Part shown: piece by piece, positions 28,369 to 36,305 of the stretch
Position numbering within the stretch: position 1 is the first letter of the stretch
Layout: the number at the start of each line of letters is the position of its first letter
Assembly (NCBI RefSeq): GCF_900476375.1
Contig: NZ_UPPP01000065.1
Coordinates: 1 to 64,000 of the forward strand
DNA: 64,000 nt
Direction of reading: 5' to 3'
DNA from: Allolucifera butyrica
GTDB taxonomy: Bacteria > Bacillota > Negativicutes > Sporomusales > UPPP01
Position numbers and translations under genes: made by a program
Notes under the pieces: generated by a model
Told to the model about the DNA's origin: nothing
Database searches by the model: none
Seen by the model: only the letters and a program-made list of their open reading frames with translations

Positions 28369-29181
28369 TTAAGAACCACAGATATACGGCCGCCGCCGCT
28401 TTAAATCATAACCAAAACCGGCCGGCAGAATATGCAGCAAAACATTGGTAATCGCCAGCGGTTCATAGGTTTGGGACTCGGAAATATTGGAGTACATTAT
28501 ATGTTTCCCGTCGATAATTGTCACTGTCTGCGAGCCAATCACCTCGCATCTGGCATCAGGTGTCACAGCTAAAGCAGTATCTTCGTCAATTCCGACACCG
28601 AGAATATACGGGTTTTGCGCCACCGTCGCCAGTAACCGGTTAATCCGGCCCCGCTGGGCAAAGTGCTGATCAACCACGACTTCCTCCAGCAAGCCCATCC
28701 CGTGCGCCATGCTGAGGGTGGACTTTTTTGGCGTATCATTCGAATCTCCCTCGACAATCATCGTGTCGCTCATCACCGACGCGCCGGCGCTTGTACCGGC
28801 AATCACCGTGCCCCGGCTGTAGGCGCGGCGCAAAGCGTTGTCAACTTCGGAGCCGCCCAGGATACTGGTAAGACGAAGCTGGTCGCCGCCGGTCAAAAAC
28901 AGGCCGGTAGCGGTCTCGATTTCCGCTGTCTGGCGGGGGGTATTGGCCATCTCCCGGTCGGCTATATATAAAATAACAACACTTTCCGCTCCCAGGGCCA
29001 AAAACAGTTGGCGGTACTGGTCGCCTACCTCGCGGGGATATTCCGTCGCTGTTGTCACAATTGCAATTTTAGCATCCCGGCCGCCGGCCATTTCTATAAA
29101 CTTTTTTAATATTAGACAATCGCCTGTTTTGTCTTCATTGCCGCCGATAATCAACAAATTTCCTGTTACTTTATCTCCCAT
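28369..29181 (-). CDS. cphB: Cyanophycinase
   Basis: Serine peptidase of the S51 family that cuts cyanophycin to beta-Asp-Arg dipeptides. The 270-residue protein has FLTGGDQLRL, the nucleophile elbow GTSAGAS with Ser131, and VVDQHFAQRGR. There is no signal peptide, so it acts in the cytoplasm. The ATG follows CGGAGG. It is the first gene of the cphB-cphA pair, which is divergent from the L,D-transpeptidase gene. Beta-Asp-Arg dipeptidase is not seen here. Confidence 0.93.
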   Translation of the reverse strand: MGDKVTGNLLIIGGNEDKTGDCLILKKFIEMAGGRDAKIAIVTTATEYPREVGDQYRQLFLALGAESVVILYIADREMANTPRQTAEIETATGLFLTGGDQLRLTSILGGSEVDNALRRAYSRGTVIAGTSAGASVMSDTMIVEGDSNDTPKKSTLSMAHGMGLLEEVVVDQHFAQRGRINRLLATVAQNPYILGVGIDEDTALAVTPDARCEVIGSQTVTIIDGKHIMYSNISESQTYEPLAITNVLLHILPAGFGYDLKRRRPYICGS

Positions 29182-29330
29182 GCATAACCTCCGTCATTCA
29201 GTCATACAATGCTATTTTTGCCAATGACACCTAATATTTATACAAAAATCTCTGGGAAAAACACCTGCTCCGCTTTGCTTTCATATAATATGGCAAATAA
29301 AATAAGCCCATAATTAAAGGAGGTTCCAGG

Positions 29331-29963
29331 ATGGATCTCAGGATACTCTATCCGCCATGCAGTGTAAAACGAGTTGTCTTTACTGAAGATTCCGTTCACC
29401 CAATGCTAAATAGAATCCAGACATTACTAAAAAATCGTGGCCTCTATCAGGGTGAATACCATGGCAAATATGACGCCGCAACGCAGGAAGCGGTAGCTTT
29501 GTTTCAGGAAGGAGAAAACCTAAAAGTCACCGGCAACGTAAATCCTATTACGGTTTGCCGTCTTGAACAGGCGGTTACCTGGGAAGTGGTTCCGGTAAAA
29601 AACAAAATGCGCAGCAATTTTGCCTTGCCCCGGGCCAACATTCTTATTACCAAGAGTACCCGTCAACTCACCCTGTTCAACGGCAACAGCCCGTTCCGTC
29701 ATTTTCCGGTAGCGATCGGTAAGCCGTCAACCCCCACTCCGTCAGGCAACTACGCTGTTGCCACCAAAGTAATAAACCCAGGCGGAATGCTGGGCACCCG
29801 TTGGCTGGGTCTTACTTTGCCGTCGTATGGTATTCATGGTACCAGTGCTCCCTGGCTGATCGGAAAAATGGTCTCCCATGGCTGCATTCGCATGTACAAC
29901 GAGAATGTGGAAGAATTATTTGTTTTAGTCAGTGTCGGTACGCCGGTGTACATCCGGGATTAG
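29331..29963 (+). CDS. L,D-transpeptidase with N-terminal peptidoglycan-binding domain, no signal peptide
   Basis: A 210-residue protein. Residues about 22-80 form a peptidoglycan-binding-1 repeat; residues about 103-209 are a YkuD catalytic domain with H169 (YGIHGTSAP) and the SHGCIRM motif with nucleophile C185. Such enzymes make 3-3 or other L,D crosslinks in peptidoglycan. No Sec signal or membrane segment is visible at the N-terminus, which resembles B. subtilis YkuD-type spore enzymes and suggests a sporulation-stage role (inference). The ATG follows AAAGGAGG. Its 3' end overlaps the convergent HipA-like gene by 39 nt. Confidence 0.88.
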   Translation: MDLRILYPPCSVKRVVFTEDSVHPMLNRIQTLLKNRGLYQGEYHGKYDAATQEAVALFQEGENLKVTGNVNPITVCRLEQAVTWEVVPVKNKMRSNFALPRANILITKSTRQLTLFNGNSPFRHFPVAIGKPSTPTPSGNYAVATKVINPGGMLGTRWLGLTLPSYGIHGTSAPWLIGKMVSHGCIRMYNENVEELFVLVSVGTPVYIRD

Positions 29964-30716
29964 AGAACACAGCCGGGAGGCTATTTCCTTCACCATATCC
30001 CGCCGCGTCAGCAAAAATAAAAACAAGGCCTCCCGCTCATCTTCCCGTGGCAGCCATTCCCAAGGGATATCATCCACCAAAATAGCCAGTTCCTCATCGG
30101 TAATCTGTTCAAATTTCCGCACATAAGGCTGAAAATGACGGGCTGACAAAAAGTGCTTCAATAACATGCCATAAGCACGCCGGTGATTCACTTTAATTTC
30201 TCCGGCCAGTGTCCTGAGTGATTCAATATTCCACACACCCCGCCGGAATAAATGAGAGTTGTCGATCGCATAAACCCGGTAACCTTCCTTTTCCCGGCGA
30301 ATTAAGAGGTTTTTGCGATTCCATATCCGGTCCCAGTTATGAAACAAATGGTCGAATAAAATGACGCCGGCCATTTGTTCTTTATTAATGGCCTTCGAAA
30401 GACTGTACCGTTCCACATACCGGGTGGAACTTATATATTGGCAGGCAAAATGAGGTCCCGGCGCCATGCCTTTAACCTGTCTATATTTATTGCCGGCTAA
30501 TAAGCGGTCACTGATCATTATCAAGTCGCTGGGCGGAAAACACAGTTCCATCATCTGACCGATACGGGCGGCCAGCCATTCATTGACCAGAACTTTAGCG
30601 CCCATACGGTTTTTCTGCAATTTTACGACATAGAGCTTGTGATTGTCTGCCCGGAATACTTGCGGTGTCGTTACACCAACTCCCATTGGTCCCATATATT
30701 CTACGGCAACTAACAC
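29925..30716 (-). CDS. HipA-like kinase-domain protein (HipA_2 family)
   Basis: A 263-residue protein resembling the small HipA-like family with a protein-kinase-like fold. Visible features are an N-terminal lysine-containing strand (KLYVVKLQKNRMGAK) and a likely catalytic loop DHLFHNWDR followed by YAIDNSHLF. There is no N-terminal HipA subdomain and no hipB antitoxin gene, so it is unlikely to be a classical toxin. I chose the GTG at 30716 because AAGGGGG lies seven bases before it; an ATG at 30746 has no site. Function unknown. Confidence 0.7.
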   Translation of the reverse strand: MLVAVEYMGPMGVGVTTPQVFRADNHKLYVVKLQKNRMGAKVLVNEWLAARIGQMMELCFPPSDLIMISDRLLAGNKYRQVKGMAPGPHFACQYISSTRYVERYSLSKAINKEQMAGVILFDHLFHNWDRIWNRKNLLIRREKEGYRVYAIDNSHLFRRGVWNIESLRTLAGEIKVNHRRAYGMLLKHFLSARHFQPYVRKFEQITDEELAILVDDIPWEWLPREDEREALFLFLLTRRDMVKEIASRLCSLIPDVHRRTDTD

Positions 30717-30738
30717 ATTTTTACCCCCTTGTCGACTA

Positions 30739-30761
30739 TCCCACATTTCGCATCCTGAACT
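30739..30761 (-). repeat. 23-nt shared element, copy 1
   Basis: On the minus strand this reads AGTTCAGGATGCGAAATGTG plus GGA. A copy with one mismatch lies at 44313-44335 on the plus strand. Here it is 23-45 nt upstream of the HipA-like start. A related TGCGAAAAATGGGACTAT lies nearby at 30783-30800 on the other strand. Confidence 0.5.
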
Positions 30762-30840
30762 TATGGTGGCAATGCAGGGGACTGCGAAAAATGGGACTAT
30801 AACAATTCAGTACAGTATATGCGCCAGGTACAAAAAAGGT

Positions 30841-30900
30841 ATAAGAAAAACCGCTTGACGCGTTTTTTTGGTAATTGAGAATTGGGTTTTGGGGGTTGGG
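30841..30900. repeat. Dispersed hairpin repeat fused to a GGTAATTG/GGGTTTTGGGG tract
   Basis: Begins ATAAGAAAAACCGC-TTGACGCGTTTTTTT, then GGTAATTGAGAATTGGG and TTTTGGGGGTTGGG. It lacks the GGCTCA core, so the hairpin and the TTGG tract can be joined without it. Confidence 0.65.
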
Positions 30901-30917
30901 GATGAATGTGTCCAAAA

Positions 30918-30945
30918 AAGAAAAGCCGCGTCAGCGGCTTTTCTT
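30918..30945 (-). terminator. Intrinsic terminator after the ClpP-class protease gene
   Basis: Perfect 12-bp stem AAGAAAAGCCGC with its complement, GTCA loop, T-run on the minus strand. The stop codon of the protease gene lies in the hairpin. Confidence 0.85.
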
Positions 30946-31764
30946 GGCATCCTGGTGACTGTAGGGAACGGGAATATACTGGACTGAGGGACGGCGCTGC
31001 GCCGGCTGCGGGTAAAGCTCCATCAAATCGTAAATTTCCGGCGGCAAATCCGGATTAACCGGCAGGTTCATTGCTGCCAGCTTATCGCAAGTAATTGGAT
31101 AGTCATGGGTCCAGCGCCCTTCCGTCAGGGTATGAGCTAACTGTCCGGCTTCCACCGGCGACAATTTATTCAACAACAAAGTCGTTAAAAATTCCTCCAC
31201 CTGCTTCATTGCCTTTTGGGCCATATCGGCCAAAATCAGCGTATTATCATCAATCCGGTTAATTTTCTTTTGTTTAACCACTTCAAGGATGGAGGCAGCC
31301 GGATACTGGCCCAGTTGAGGATCTACCGGTCCCAGAACGGCGTTGCAATCCATGACAATTTCATCAGCGGCCAAAGCGATCATTGTGCCGCCGCTCATGG
31401 CGTAGTGGGGTATAAACACAGTTACCTTAGCCTTATGTCTCGTCAAGGCATGAGCGATCTGCTCCGATGCCAGAACCAGCCCACCGGGCGTATGTAAAAC
31501 AATATCCAGCGGCATATCGTCTGGGGTCAGACGAATAGCCCGTAAAACCTGCTCAGAATCTTCAATATTGATATACCGGCTGATCGGCACCCCTAACAGG
31601 CTGATCGCCTCCTGTCGATGGATCAGCGTAATTAAGCGTGAGCCGCGTTTCTCCTCAAAGGTGCGCACAAGCCGGAGCCTGGCTTTTTCAATATTCTGTT
31701 GTTTGAGCATGGGCCAAATGCTAAATACTAAAAACAGCAGCCAAAAAATTCCGGTCCAATCCAT
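30931..31764 (-). CDS. Membrane-anchored ClpP-class serine protease (SDH proteinase/SppA-like)
   Basis: A 277-residue protein with one N-terminal membrane segment (about 5-20) and a ClpP/crotonase-type protease domain. HTPGGLVLASEQIA forms the oxyanion region, S124 in YAMSGGTMIALAADEI is the likely nucleophile, and GPVDPQLG follows. It belongs with the SDH_sah group, related to SppA and to membrane proteases that work beside stomatin-like proteins. No stomatin gene is adjacent. The substrate is unknown. It ends at a strong terminator and has no close partner upstream. Confidence 0.8.
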   Translation of the reverse strand: MDWTGIFWLLFLVFSIWPMLKQQNIEKARLRLVRTFEEKRGSRLITLIHRQEAISLLGVPISRYINIEDSEQVLRAIRLTPDDMPLDIVLHTPGGLVLASEQIAHALTRHKAKVTVFIPHYAMSGGTMIALAADEIVMDCNAVLGPVDPQLGQYPAASILEVVKQKKINRIDDNTLILADMAQKAMKQVEEFLTTLLLNKLSPVEAGQLAHTLTEGRWTHDYPITCDKLAAMNLPVNPDLPPEIYDLMELYPQPAQRRPSVQYIPVPYSHQDAKKSR

Positions 31765-31857
31765 CTCTTAGCCCCCCCTAACATTATATATCCGGAATAT
31801 TGGCTGTTTCGTCTCAAAAATCCTTTTTTCGCTCTTGACGTGAGGAAAAAGCAAAAA

Positions 31858-31878
31858 GACCGCAACCTGGTTGCGGCC
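31858..31878 (-). terminator. Intrinsic terminator after the SPOCS-SH3 gene
   Basis: Stem CCGCAAC-CTG-GTTGCGG extended by one further pair across a mismatch; on the minus strand it is followed by TCTTTTTGCTTTTT. It is 16 nt past the stop. Confidence 0.75.
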
Positions 31879-31893
31879 TCTACGCATCAGCAT

Positions 31894-32805
31894 TTATCCC
31901 TTGGTTGTTGTGATTCCCGTTACATCGAGCAGCCAACTGGCGATCCAGCCGGTCGTATTCCCGTCGGGCAGTACAACCTTATACCAGCCGAAAGCAGAGT
32001 CCTTGATGGTAACAACATCCCCTTTATTCACCTTGGCAACTACAGGGAAATTAGTTCCCGGGCCGGTACGGACATTTACACGGTTGCCAGTTACCGTTGC
32101 CGTTCCGGCAGGAGCCATTGAGGTCCCCGCTGTCGGCGTAATTCCCGGGCCGCTAACCATCACATTCTCAGGACAATAACCGCTAGGCTGCATTGCCGGA
32201 GTTGCTTCCGGATTCATGCCGGCACCCAAATTACCGGCCATGGGGCCTTCTGTTACTCCCATTTCACCGGCGGGAGGAACGGGATATACATCCATCTGGG
32301 TTGTCGTCGTTACCCGGGCCCATACTTTCAATACAATGGTAATATGCATCTGACGCGGCGTTGCCGGATCAAAATCATAATTAATTAAATCTACTGTCGC
32401 GTCGGCCGACGCAGTCATTCCCGGTATCGTGCCGTCAATTTCCACATCCCGTGTCCAGTGAACAGCTTCGGTTTCAAACGCGTGGACCGGTTGGTCCGGC
32501 AAATTAGCCACATACATTACCTTAACATCTAATTCGCCCCGGACAATGACCCGGTCTTTAATCACATCAATGGTCTTGACTTCCACATCTTTGACATAGA
32601 CGTCAATGATCTGCTCCATATCGGGTTTGGGCGATGGCACAATCATGTCAAATTCAACGACCCGCTGAGCGTAATTAGCGCCCAGTACCTGCTCTACTTC
32701 AATTGTCTCCGGACCGGGCGGCGGAAAACCGCACATTGTTTCATCCATGTTTGTCGTTTCTGGTCCCATAGTACTGCCGGTGTTTTGCCTTAGTTTTTCA
32801 GCCAA
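31894..32805 (-). CDS. SPOCS-domain (DUF3794) protein with C-terminal SH3 domain
   Basis: A 303-residue protein. Residues about 30-180 are a SPOCS domain of the type found in SipL and other sporulation and spore-coat proteins; a Pro/Gly/Met-rich linker follows; residues about 235-300 are a bacterial SH3 domain (NRVNVRTGPGTNFPVV, GWIASWLLDV), which usually binds cell wall. There is no signal peptide, which fits a mother-cell protein placed on the spore surface (inference). The start is a TTG after a GGGGGGAG site. Its SPOCS domain is clearly paralogous to the gene just upstream. Confidence 0.8.
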   Translation of the reverse strand: MAEKLRQNTGSTMGPETTNMDETMCGFPPPGPETIEVEQVLGANYAQRVVEFDMIVPSPKPDMEQIIDVYVKDVEVKTIDVIKDRVIVRGELDVKVMYVANLPDQPVHAFETEAVHWTRDVEIDGTIPGMTASADATVDLINYDFDPATPRQMHITIVLKVWARVTTTTQMDVYPVPPAGEMGVTEGPMAGNLGAGMNPEATPAMQPSGYCPENVMVSGPGITPTAGTSMAPAGTATVTGNRVNVRTGPGTNFPVVAKVNKGDVVTIKDSAFGWYKVVLPDGNTTGWIASWLLDVTGITTTKG

Positions 32806-32843
32806 CTTTCTCCCCCCTTTTTATCCACCTTGCATAGCTCCTG

Positions 32844-33563
32844 TCATCCTTTAGGCGCAACAGGCGGCATAGGCGGTGCGGGCGGCACAGCGGGGCTGAG
32901 CATAACTTCCCGGTCCGCCATAACCTTGGCCGTGACGGTAAGCACGATGGAAACATCAAATTCCCGGTTGCATTCCTGAATCTGGACCACGACTTCCTCT
33001 GCTGCTGCTGCTGTTTCAGTAGCAGGAGCAGGACCGCATTCTTCGGCGGCAGGTGCGGTAGGAGCGGCGGTCTCGCAGCATTCGACTTCGTCGTCATCCT
33101 CCTCATCAGGTACATAATTTTTGTACTTATACGCACGGCTTAGTCTATGCACATCATAATCAACAAAGTCGACAACCACACTGGCATCGGCATCCATGCC
33201 CCGGCGGGCTCCCGGTATGGTAACATCCTGCGACCACTTCACATTTCGTACTTCCACGGCATGTACGGCTTGATCCGGCACACAAGCAACATAAATAGCC
33301 TTAATTTCAAAATCGCCCCGGACAATGACCCGGTCATTGAGGATATCTACTGAATTGACTTCCACGTCTTTGACGAAAACATCGATAATTTGTTCAATAG
33401 CCGGTTTCTGCCGCGGCACAACAACATGAATATCCATAACCTTTTGCTGCTGTTGCTCGCCGATAATCTGACGTACCACGATTGTCTGCGGTCCGGTTTG
33501 CTCGCCTAATGTGCACTGGTTTCCCCAGTAATTTGCCTGACGGAGATCTTTATCGTCCACCAC
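32844..33563 (-). CDS. SPOCS-domain (DUF3794) protein with acidic Glu/Ala insertion
   Basis: A 239-residue paralogue of the downstream protein: both share an IDVFVKDVEV / IDVYVKDVEV stretch, DRVIVRG and a W-(S/T)-(Q/R)-DV segment. About residue 150 it carries an acidic run (EEDDDEVE) and a low-complexity Ala/Glu/Pro stretch that splits the domain, and it ends in a proline-rich tail. No signal peptide. Probably a spore coat or coat-assembly protein (inference). It starts at a GTG after GGGGGG and is the first gene of the pair. A sporulation-type promoter candidate lies just upstream. Confidence 0.78.
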   Translation of the reverse strand: MVDDKDLRQANYWGNQCTLGEQTGPQTIVVRQIIGEQQQQKVMDIHVVVPRQKPAIEQIIDVFVKDVEVNSVDILNDRVIVRGDFEIKAIYVACVPDQAVHAVEVRNVKWSQDVTIPGARRGMDADASVVVDFVDYDVHRLSRAYKYKNYVPDEEDDDEVECCETAAPTAPAAEECGPAPATETAAAAEEVVVQIQECNREFDVSIVLTVTAKVMADREVMLSPAVPPAPPMPPVAPKG

Positions 33564-33593
33564 AAACTTTCCCCCCTTTTGTATGTTCTATTT

Positions 33594-33623
33594 CATATAT
33601 ATGTTGAATCCCGGTCTTATGTG
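33594..33623 (-). promoter_or_regulatory. Candidate late-sporulation promoter of the SPOCS pair
   Basis: On the minus strand, CACAT is followed by 17 nt and then CATATATG, about 31 nt before the GTG. This fits loosely the sigma-K pattern (AC in the -35, CATA-type -10). No sigma-A -35/-10 pair with good match was seen. The match is weak, and the call rests mainly on the sporulation nature of the genes. Confidence 0.3.
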
Positions 33624-33697
33624 ACAGATAATGCAACATCCGTCGGAGAATCCTTTTTTTTGTTATATTCTATGCGGAGTCCACCGGTTTTGGCACA

Positions 33698-33758
33698 AAG
33701 AAAAACCGCTAGCGCGTTTTTTCGGCTCAAGGCGCAGGGCTCAGTGCGCTGAAAAGCC
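33698..33758. repeat. Dispersed hairpin repeat, full copy
   Basis: AAGAAAAACCGC-TAGCGCG-TTTTTT, then CGGCTCAAGGCGCAGGGCTCA, GTGCGCTGAAAAGCCC. It matches the 4381 and 43889 copies in order and spacing. It lies between the YitT terminator and the SPOCS promoter region. Confidence 0.75.
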
Positions 33759-33760
33759 CA

Positions 33761-33798
33761 AAAAAGACATCCGGATTTAATCATCCGGATGTCTTTTT
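33761..33798 (-). terminator. Intrinsic terminator after the YitT-family gene
   Basis: Perfect 16-bp stem AAAAAGACATCCGGAT with its complement, 6-nt loop, A/T runs on both sides. It is 22 nt past the stop. Confidence 0.9.
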
Positions 33799-33820
33799 TC
33801 TCCGATCCTACTCTCTCTAG

Positions 33821-34684
33821 TTATTCGCAATTAACCCGGTGGGCTCCCGGCAAGGTAAAGCCCCGCCCCATAACTTCCGCCGCGTCGCTGACAATCATGA
33901 AGGCACAAGGGTCGGCTCCCTGCACCAGCAACTTAATCTTAGCAATCTGCGTTAGACTCACCACAACAAAAATTACCTGTTTCTCCTGACGCGTAAAGGC
34001 TCCTTCCCCGTTCAAAATGGTGACGCCCCGGCCCACTTCTTTTAAAATCGCTTCGACAATTTGTTCTGTATTATAGGAAACGATAAATACTGTCTTTTTG
34101 CGATTAAAGCCTTCCACGACCTTATCGGTAACGTTGGCACCGACAAACATGGAAATTAACGTCAAAAAAGCGGGTTTCAAACCAAACAGGACGGCGGCGA
34201 TCAACATGAGCACGCAATTGACCGCAAAGCCGACTGCACCAAAATTAAAGGAATAGTACTTCTTCACTATGGCCGCTACGATATCCAGCCCGCCGCCGCT
34301 GCCATTAGCACGAAAGATAATGCCTGAACCGATCCCGCTGATCACGCCGCCTGCCAATCCGGCCAAAAGCGGGTCATCTAAAGGACTGTAACTGGATAAA
34401 AACTGCAAGGCGTCTACAGCAACGGAAAAAATAATCGCACCGTAGACCGTCCGGATAGTAAAATCTTTTCCTAATAATTTATAAGAAGCAAAAAGCAAGG
34501 GTATATTCATCAAAAATATTTGCACACCAATAGGCAGTCCAAATAAAAAATAAAATATCATCGCTATGCCGCTTACACCGCCGCTCAGCAGATGATGCGG
34601 CACTAAAAAAAGGTCGATGGACGCGCTGCTGATAAGGCACCCCAACCCAACGTACAAATACTGCCAATACTGTTGTTTATTCAT
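33821..34684 (-). CDS. YitT-family membrane protein (DUF2179 C-terminal domain)
   Basis: A 287-residue protein with about five hydrophobic segments in the first 190 residues (LVPHHLLSGGVSGIAM and GGVISGIGSGIIFRANGSGGGLDI are family signatures), then a cytoplasmic DUF2179 domain of about 90 residues. Members are common and often multi-copy in spore-formers; transport of an unknown small molecule is suspected. The ATG follows GGAGG. Monocistronic, ending at a perfect terminator. Confidence 0.85.
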   Translation of the reverse strand: MNKQQYWQYLYVGLGCLISSASIDLFLVPHHLLSGGVSGIAMIFYFLFGLPIGVQIFLMNIPLLFASYKLLGKDFTIRTVYGAIIFSVAVDALQFLSSYSPLDDPLLAGLAGGVISGIGSGIIFRANGSGGGLDIVAAIVKKYYSFNFGAVGFAVNCVLMLIAAVLFGLKPAFLTLISMFVGANVTDKVVEGFNRKKTVFIVSYNTEQIVEAILKEVGRGVTILNGEGAFTRQEKQVIFVVVSLTQIAKIKLLVQGADPCAFMIVSDAAEVMGRGFTLPGAHRVNCE

Positions 34685-35036
34685 AGCATTCCTCCACTTT
34701 TAATTCGATACTCTTTCATGTCCTTCCCATCCTATTCCGTTTCTATTCGCAACCATTTCATAAATATCCTTCCGCTCCCGATAACTGCCACAAAATTCCC
34801 GCAATAAAGCGAAAAATTGATGTGGAAGTATTTTGCTCGTGGATATAGCATATATTTGTCTCCCACGGACGTTAATAGAACAAATTGCCAATTAACCGGC
34901 TTTGACGGGGTATGGCAAGAGGTCTATAATTGTTACATGTATACATTATACCTTTAATCGGTGTGCACTACCAAAATACAAAATGCTTCATCCAATACAA
35001 TTGAATAATTATGTTTAATGATGCAGGAGGATGACA
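34685..35036. other. Divergent intergenic region: YitT and amino-acid-binding lipoprotein
   Basis: Contains a consensus promoter for the plus-strand lipoprotein gene (34902-34930), a leader of about 100 nt, and, on the other side, the YitT upstream region. No gene is supported. The leader has no long hairpin that I can see, so a riboswitch is not suggested. Confidence 0.6.
34902..34930 (+). promoter_or_regulatory. Sigma-A promoter of the amino-acid-binding lipoprotein
   Basis: TTGACG, 17-nt spacer, TATAAT: 11 of 12 consensus positions at ideal spacing. Transcription should start near 34937, leaving a leader of about 100 nt before the gene. Confidence 0.85.
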
Positions 35037-36197
35037 ATGAAGAAAAGAAAGATGACCCTTTTGGCCGGTGCGTTAGCCCTTCTTACTGCGGTAGCGGCCG
35101 GCTGCGGCGGTAACAAGGCGCAAACCAATGATATAAAAATCGGCGCCAATTTTGAACTGACCGGCGGAGTAGCCCAATATGGACAATCCACCGTCAATGG
35201 AATTAAACTGGCCATTAAACAGGCCAATGCCGCCGGTGGTATTATGGGAAAACAGCTTACACTGGTTGTTGCCGACAATAAATCGGAACCGTCTGAATCA
35301 GCCAATGCAACAACAAAGTTAATTACCCAGGATAAAGTTGTGGCAATCATCGGCCCGGCTGCCAGTTCTAATGTGTTAGCATCCGCTCAGATTGCCGAGG
35401 ATAACAAAATCCCTCTACTTACTCCGACCGGTACCAATCCACAAATTACCGTGGCCAATGGCAAAGTAAGAGATTTTCTTTTCCGCTCATGCTTTACCGA
35501 TCCCTTTCAAGGCAAGATTATGGCCAATTTTGCCACCAATAGCCTGAAAGCCAAAACAGCGGCAATTTATACGGACAGTTCTTCCGATTATTCCAAAGGT
35601 CTGTCGAAGAATTTCGAAGCGGCTTTTGTAAAAAATGGCGGTCAAATCGTAGACAAAGAAGCTTTTCTGCAAAAAGACCAGGATTTCAAGGCAACCTTGA
35701 CCAAAATCAAAACAGCCAATCCCGACATCGTTTATATCCCCGCTTATTATGAGGAAGTCAGTAAAATTGTCAAACAGGCTCGTGAAATGGGTATTACAGC
35801 GCCATTACTGGGCAGTGACGGCTGGGATTCACCCAAATTAGTGGATATTGCCGGGCCGGCCGCTCTGAATAATACGTTTTTTACCAACCACTATTCGTCC
35901 CAGGATAAAGATCCGCGGGTCCAAAAATTCATTGCCGAATATAAGCAGGAATACGGCCAGGAGCCGGATGCTTTCGCCGTACTCGGCTATGACGGCGCCC
36001 GTATGCTGATTGATGCCATAAAACGGGCCAACAGCACCGATCCGGTTAAGATCAAAGACGCTTTGGCCCAAACCAAGAATCTGCAGCTAATCACCGGCAT
36101 ACTCTCGGTTGACGCCAACCATGACCCGGTAAAAAGCGCCGTCATTATCGAATTGAAAGACGGTAAACAAACCTTTAAGGAAAAAATCAATCCCTAA
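35037..36197 (+). CDS. Branched-chain amino-acid-type ABC transporter substrate-binding lipoprotein
   Basis: A 386-residue periplasmic-binding-fold protein of the LivJ (peripla_BP_6) family. It starts with a lysine-rich lipoprotein signal ending at AAGCGG, so the mature protein should be lipid-anchored at the cysteine near residue 23. IKIGANFELTGGVAQYGQS is the family's typical opening. The ATG at 35037 is six bases after AGGAGG; the ATG at 35031 is too close. Permease and ATPase genes are absent on both sides, so it is an orphan. It has its own near-consensus promoter and terminator and is likely well expressed. Confidence 0.9.
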   Translation: MKKRKMTLLAGALALLTAVAAGCGGNKAQTNDIKIGANFELTGGVAQYGQSTVNGIKLAIKQANAAGGIMGKQLTLVVADNKSEPSESANATTKLITQDKVVAIIGPAASSNVLASAQIAEDNKIPLLTPTGTNPQITVANGKVRDFLFRSCFTDPFQGKIMANFATNSLKAKTAAIYTDSSSDYSKGLSKNFEAAFVKNGGQIVDKEAFLQKDQDFKATLTKIKTANPDIVYIPAYYEEVSKIVKQAREMGITAPLLGSDGWDSPKLVDIAGPAALNNTFFTNHYSSQDKDPRVQKFIAEYKQEYGQEPDAFAVLGYDGARMLIDAIKRANSTDPVKIKDALAQTKNLQLITGILSVDANHDPVKSAVIIELKDGKQTFKEKINP

Positions 36198-36215
36198 GGG
36201 AAAGACTGATACATA

Positions 36216-36260
36216 AAAACAGGTCCGTAACCTTTATAAGAAAGGTACGGACCTGTTTTT
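36216..36260. terminator. Bidirectional terminator between the binding-protein gene and menA
   Basis: Perfect 15-bp stem AAAAACAGGTCCGTA with its complement, with an additional inner stem (ACCTTT/AAAGGT) in the loop and a T-run on the plus strand. It separates two convergent genes. Confidence 0.9.
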
Positions 36261-36305
36261 CTCATTTTCAGATGGCTTTTCAGGGCCTGCCGCCTTTGCC
36301 CTGCG

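Noticed and set aside
29925..30716. HipA-type toxin-antitoxin system
   Set aside because: No HipB-like gene is adjacent and the protein lacks the N-terminal HipA subdomain.
34700..34891. Minus-strand frame of 63 codons upstream of YitT
   Set aside because: No ribosome-binding site and it spans the promoter area of a divergent gene pair.
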